64,000 bases of DNA from contig JAUIFE010000015.1 in assembly GCA_030429565.1 (NCBI GenBank), positions 1 through 64,000 of the forward strand, given 5' to 3'. The number at the start of each line of letters is the position of its first letter. The first letter of the stretch is position 1. The translations under genes and the position numbers were made by a program. This DNA is from Holophagae bacterium (GTDB lineage Bacteria > Acidobacteriota > Holophagae > Acanthopleuribacterales > Acanthopleuribacteraceae). A model generated the notes under the pieces. The model saw only the letters and a list, made by a program, of their open reading frames with translations. It was not told where the DNA came from and did no database searches. Positions 63,734 through 64,000 of the stretch are shown here, piece after piece.

Positions 63734-64000
63734 GTGAGCTACCCGATTCGTATTTCGACCAGCGATGATCGCCCGATCTACCGTCAGATTGTCGACCAAG
63801 TCAAAAAAGCACTGCTCACCGGCAAACTCAAGCCAGGACAAAAGCTTCCTTCTCATCGAGAGTTAGCTATTCACTTGGTGGTGGCACCGCTGACGGTGAA
63901 GGCCGCCTATACCCAACTCGAAACGGAAGGCTGGGTTTTGACCAAACGCGGCTTGGGCACCTTCCTCACCGAAATCAACCGGGACGAACACCGCAAACAG
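63734..64000 (+). CDS. GntR-family transcriptional regulator (YtrA-like), partial
   Basis: 89 residues from GTG 63734 (AGGAG 8 bases upstream), cut by the right edge. The winged-helix domain is typical: IYRQIVDQVKKALLTGKLKPG, KLPSHRELAIHLVVAPLTVK, AAYTQLETEGWVLTKRGLGTF. It begins at the very N-terminus and reads like the short YtrA subfamily, which usually precedes ABC transporter genes; those would lie outside the window. A perfect inverted repeat sits upstream. Confidence 0.92.
   Translation, partial: MSYPIRISTSDDRPIYRQIVDQVKKALLTGKLKPGQKLPSHRELAIHLVVAPLTVKAAYTQLETEGWVLTKRGLGTFLTEINRDEHRKQ

Overview
The window reads as chromosomal DNA of a free-living Gram-negative, motile bacterium of moderately high GC content. 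LpxC and a PlsC acyltransferase imply a lipid A outer membrane. Two chemoreceptors, a CheZ-like phosphatase, a sigma-54 activator, two DUF4388 (PATAN) proteins and a Ser/Thr kinase with an Acidobacteria-style N-terminus are all present. This mix fits Acidobacteriota, class Holophagae (Acanthopleuribacter-like), best; the assignment is an inference from gene content, and Myxococcota is the main alternative. No rRNA, tRNA, CRISPR array, intact insertion sequence or prophage was seen. Start codons other than ATG are common: several genes begin with TTG or GTG behind a good Shine-Dalgarno sequence. Layout: 0-13.8 kb holds a YqeY protein, a zinc-ribbon/TPR membrane protein, an SLC12-type cotransporter, an EVE-domain gene coupled to RNase G, and a long minus-strand block. 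That block runs lpxC, DUF4388 protein, CheZ-like phosphatase, TPR membrane protein, DUF4388/MshEN-like protein, helical protein, and resembles a surface or motility regulatory locus. 14-24 kb is mostly housekeeping: a quinone reductase-like flavoprotein, MoaB, a STAS protein, a lipoate ligase-like protein, 7Fe ferredoxin, HD-GYP, Nfu, PyrD, a winged-helix protein and a POT peptide transporter. 24-30 kb is a sensory region: a 1.4 kb gene-free, structure-rich stretch, then a periplasmic ABC_sub_bind-like protein joined to a chemoreceptor, then a sigma-54 activator. 30-45 kb carries a BON-domain protein, PlsC, a TrmJ-like methylase, an HNH nuclease, Kbl, the TrkA-TrkH potassium system, a penicillin-binding protein, ThiI, a DedA/VTT-ATP-grasp fusion and a tRNA-dihydrouridine synthase. 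45-64 kb carries an EF-G-like GTPase, a second chemoreceptor, two tandem 199-residue paralogues of unknown family behind a good sigma-54 promoter match, and an ABC1 kinase/TetR pair. It continues with a 1434-residue glycogen synthase/phosphorylase-like fusion, a TPR Ser/Thr kinase, a membrane protein and the start of a GntR-type regulator. The most unusual signals are as follows. The 1434-residue fusion appears to have lost key catalytic residues in both halves, including the PLP lysine and the first glutamate of the EX7E motif, so it looks like a double pseudoenzyme. The tandem paralogues are about half identical and match no family I know. A short intergenic scar near 62.4 kb is stitched from fragments of two genes lying 3 kb away.
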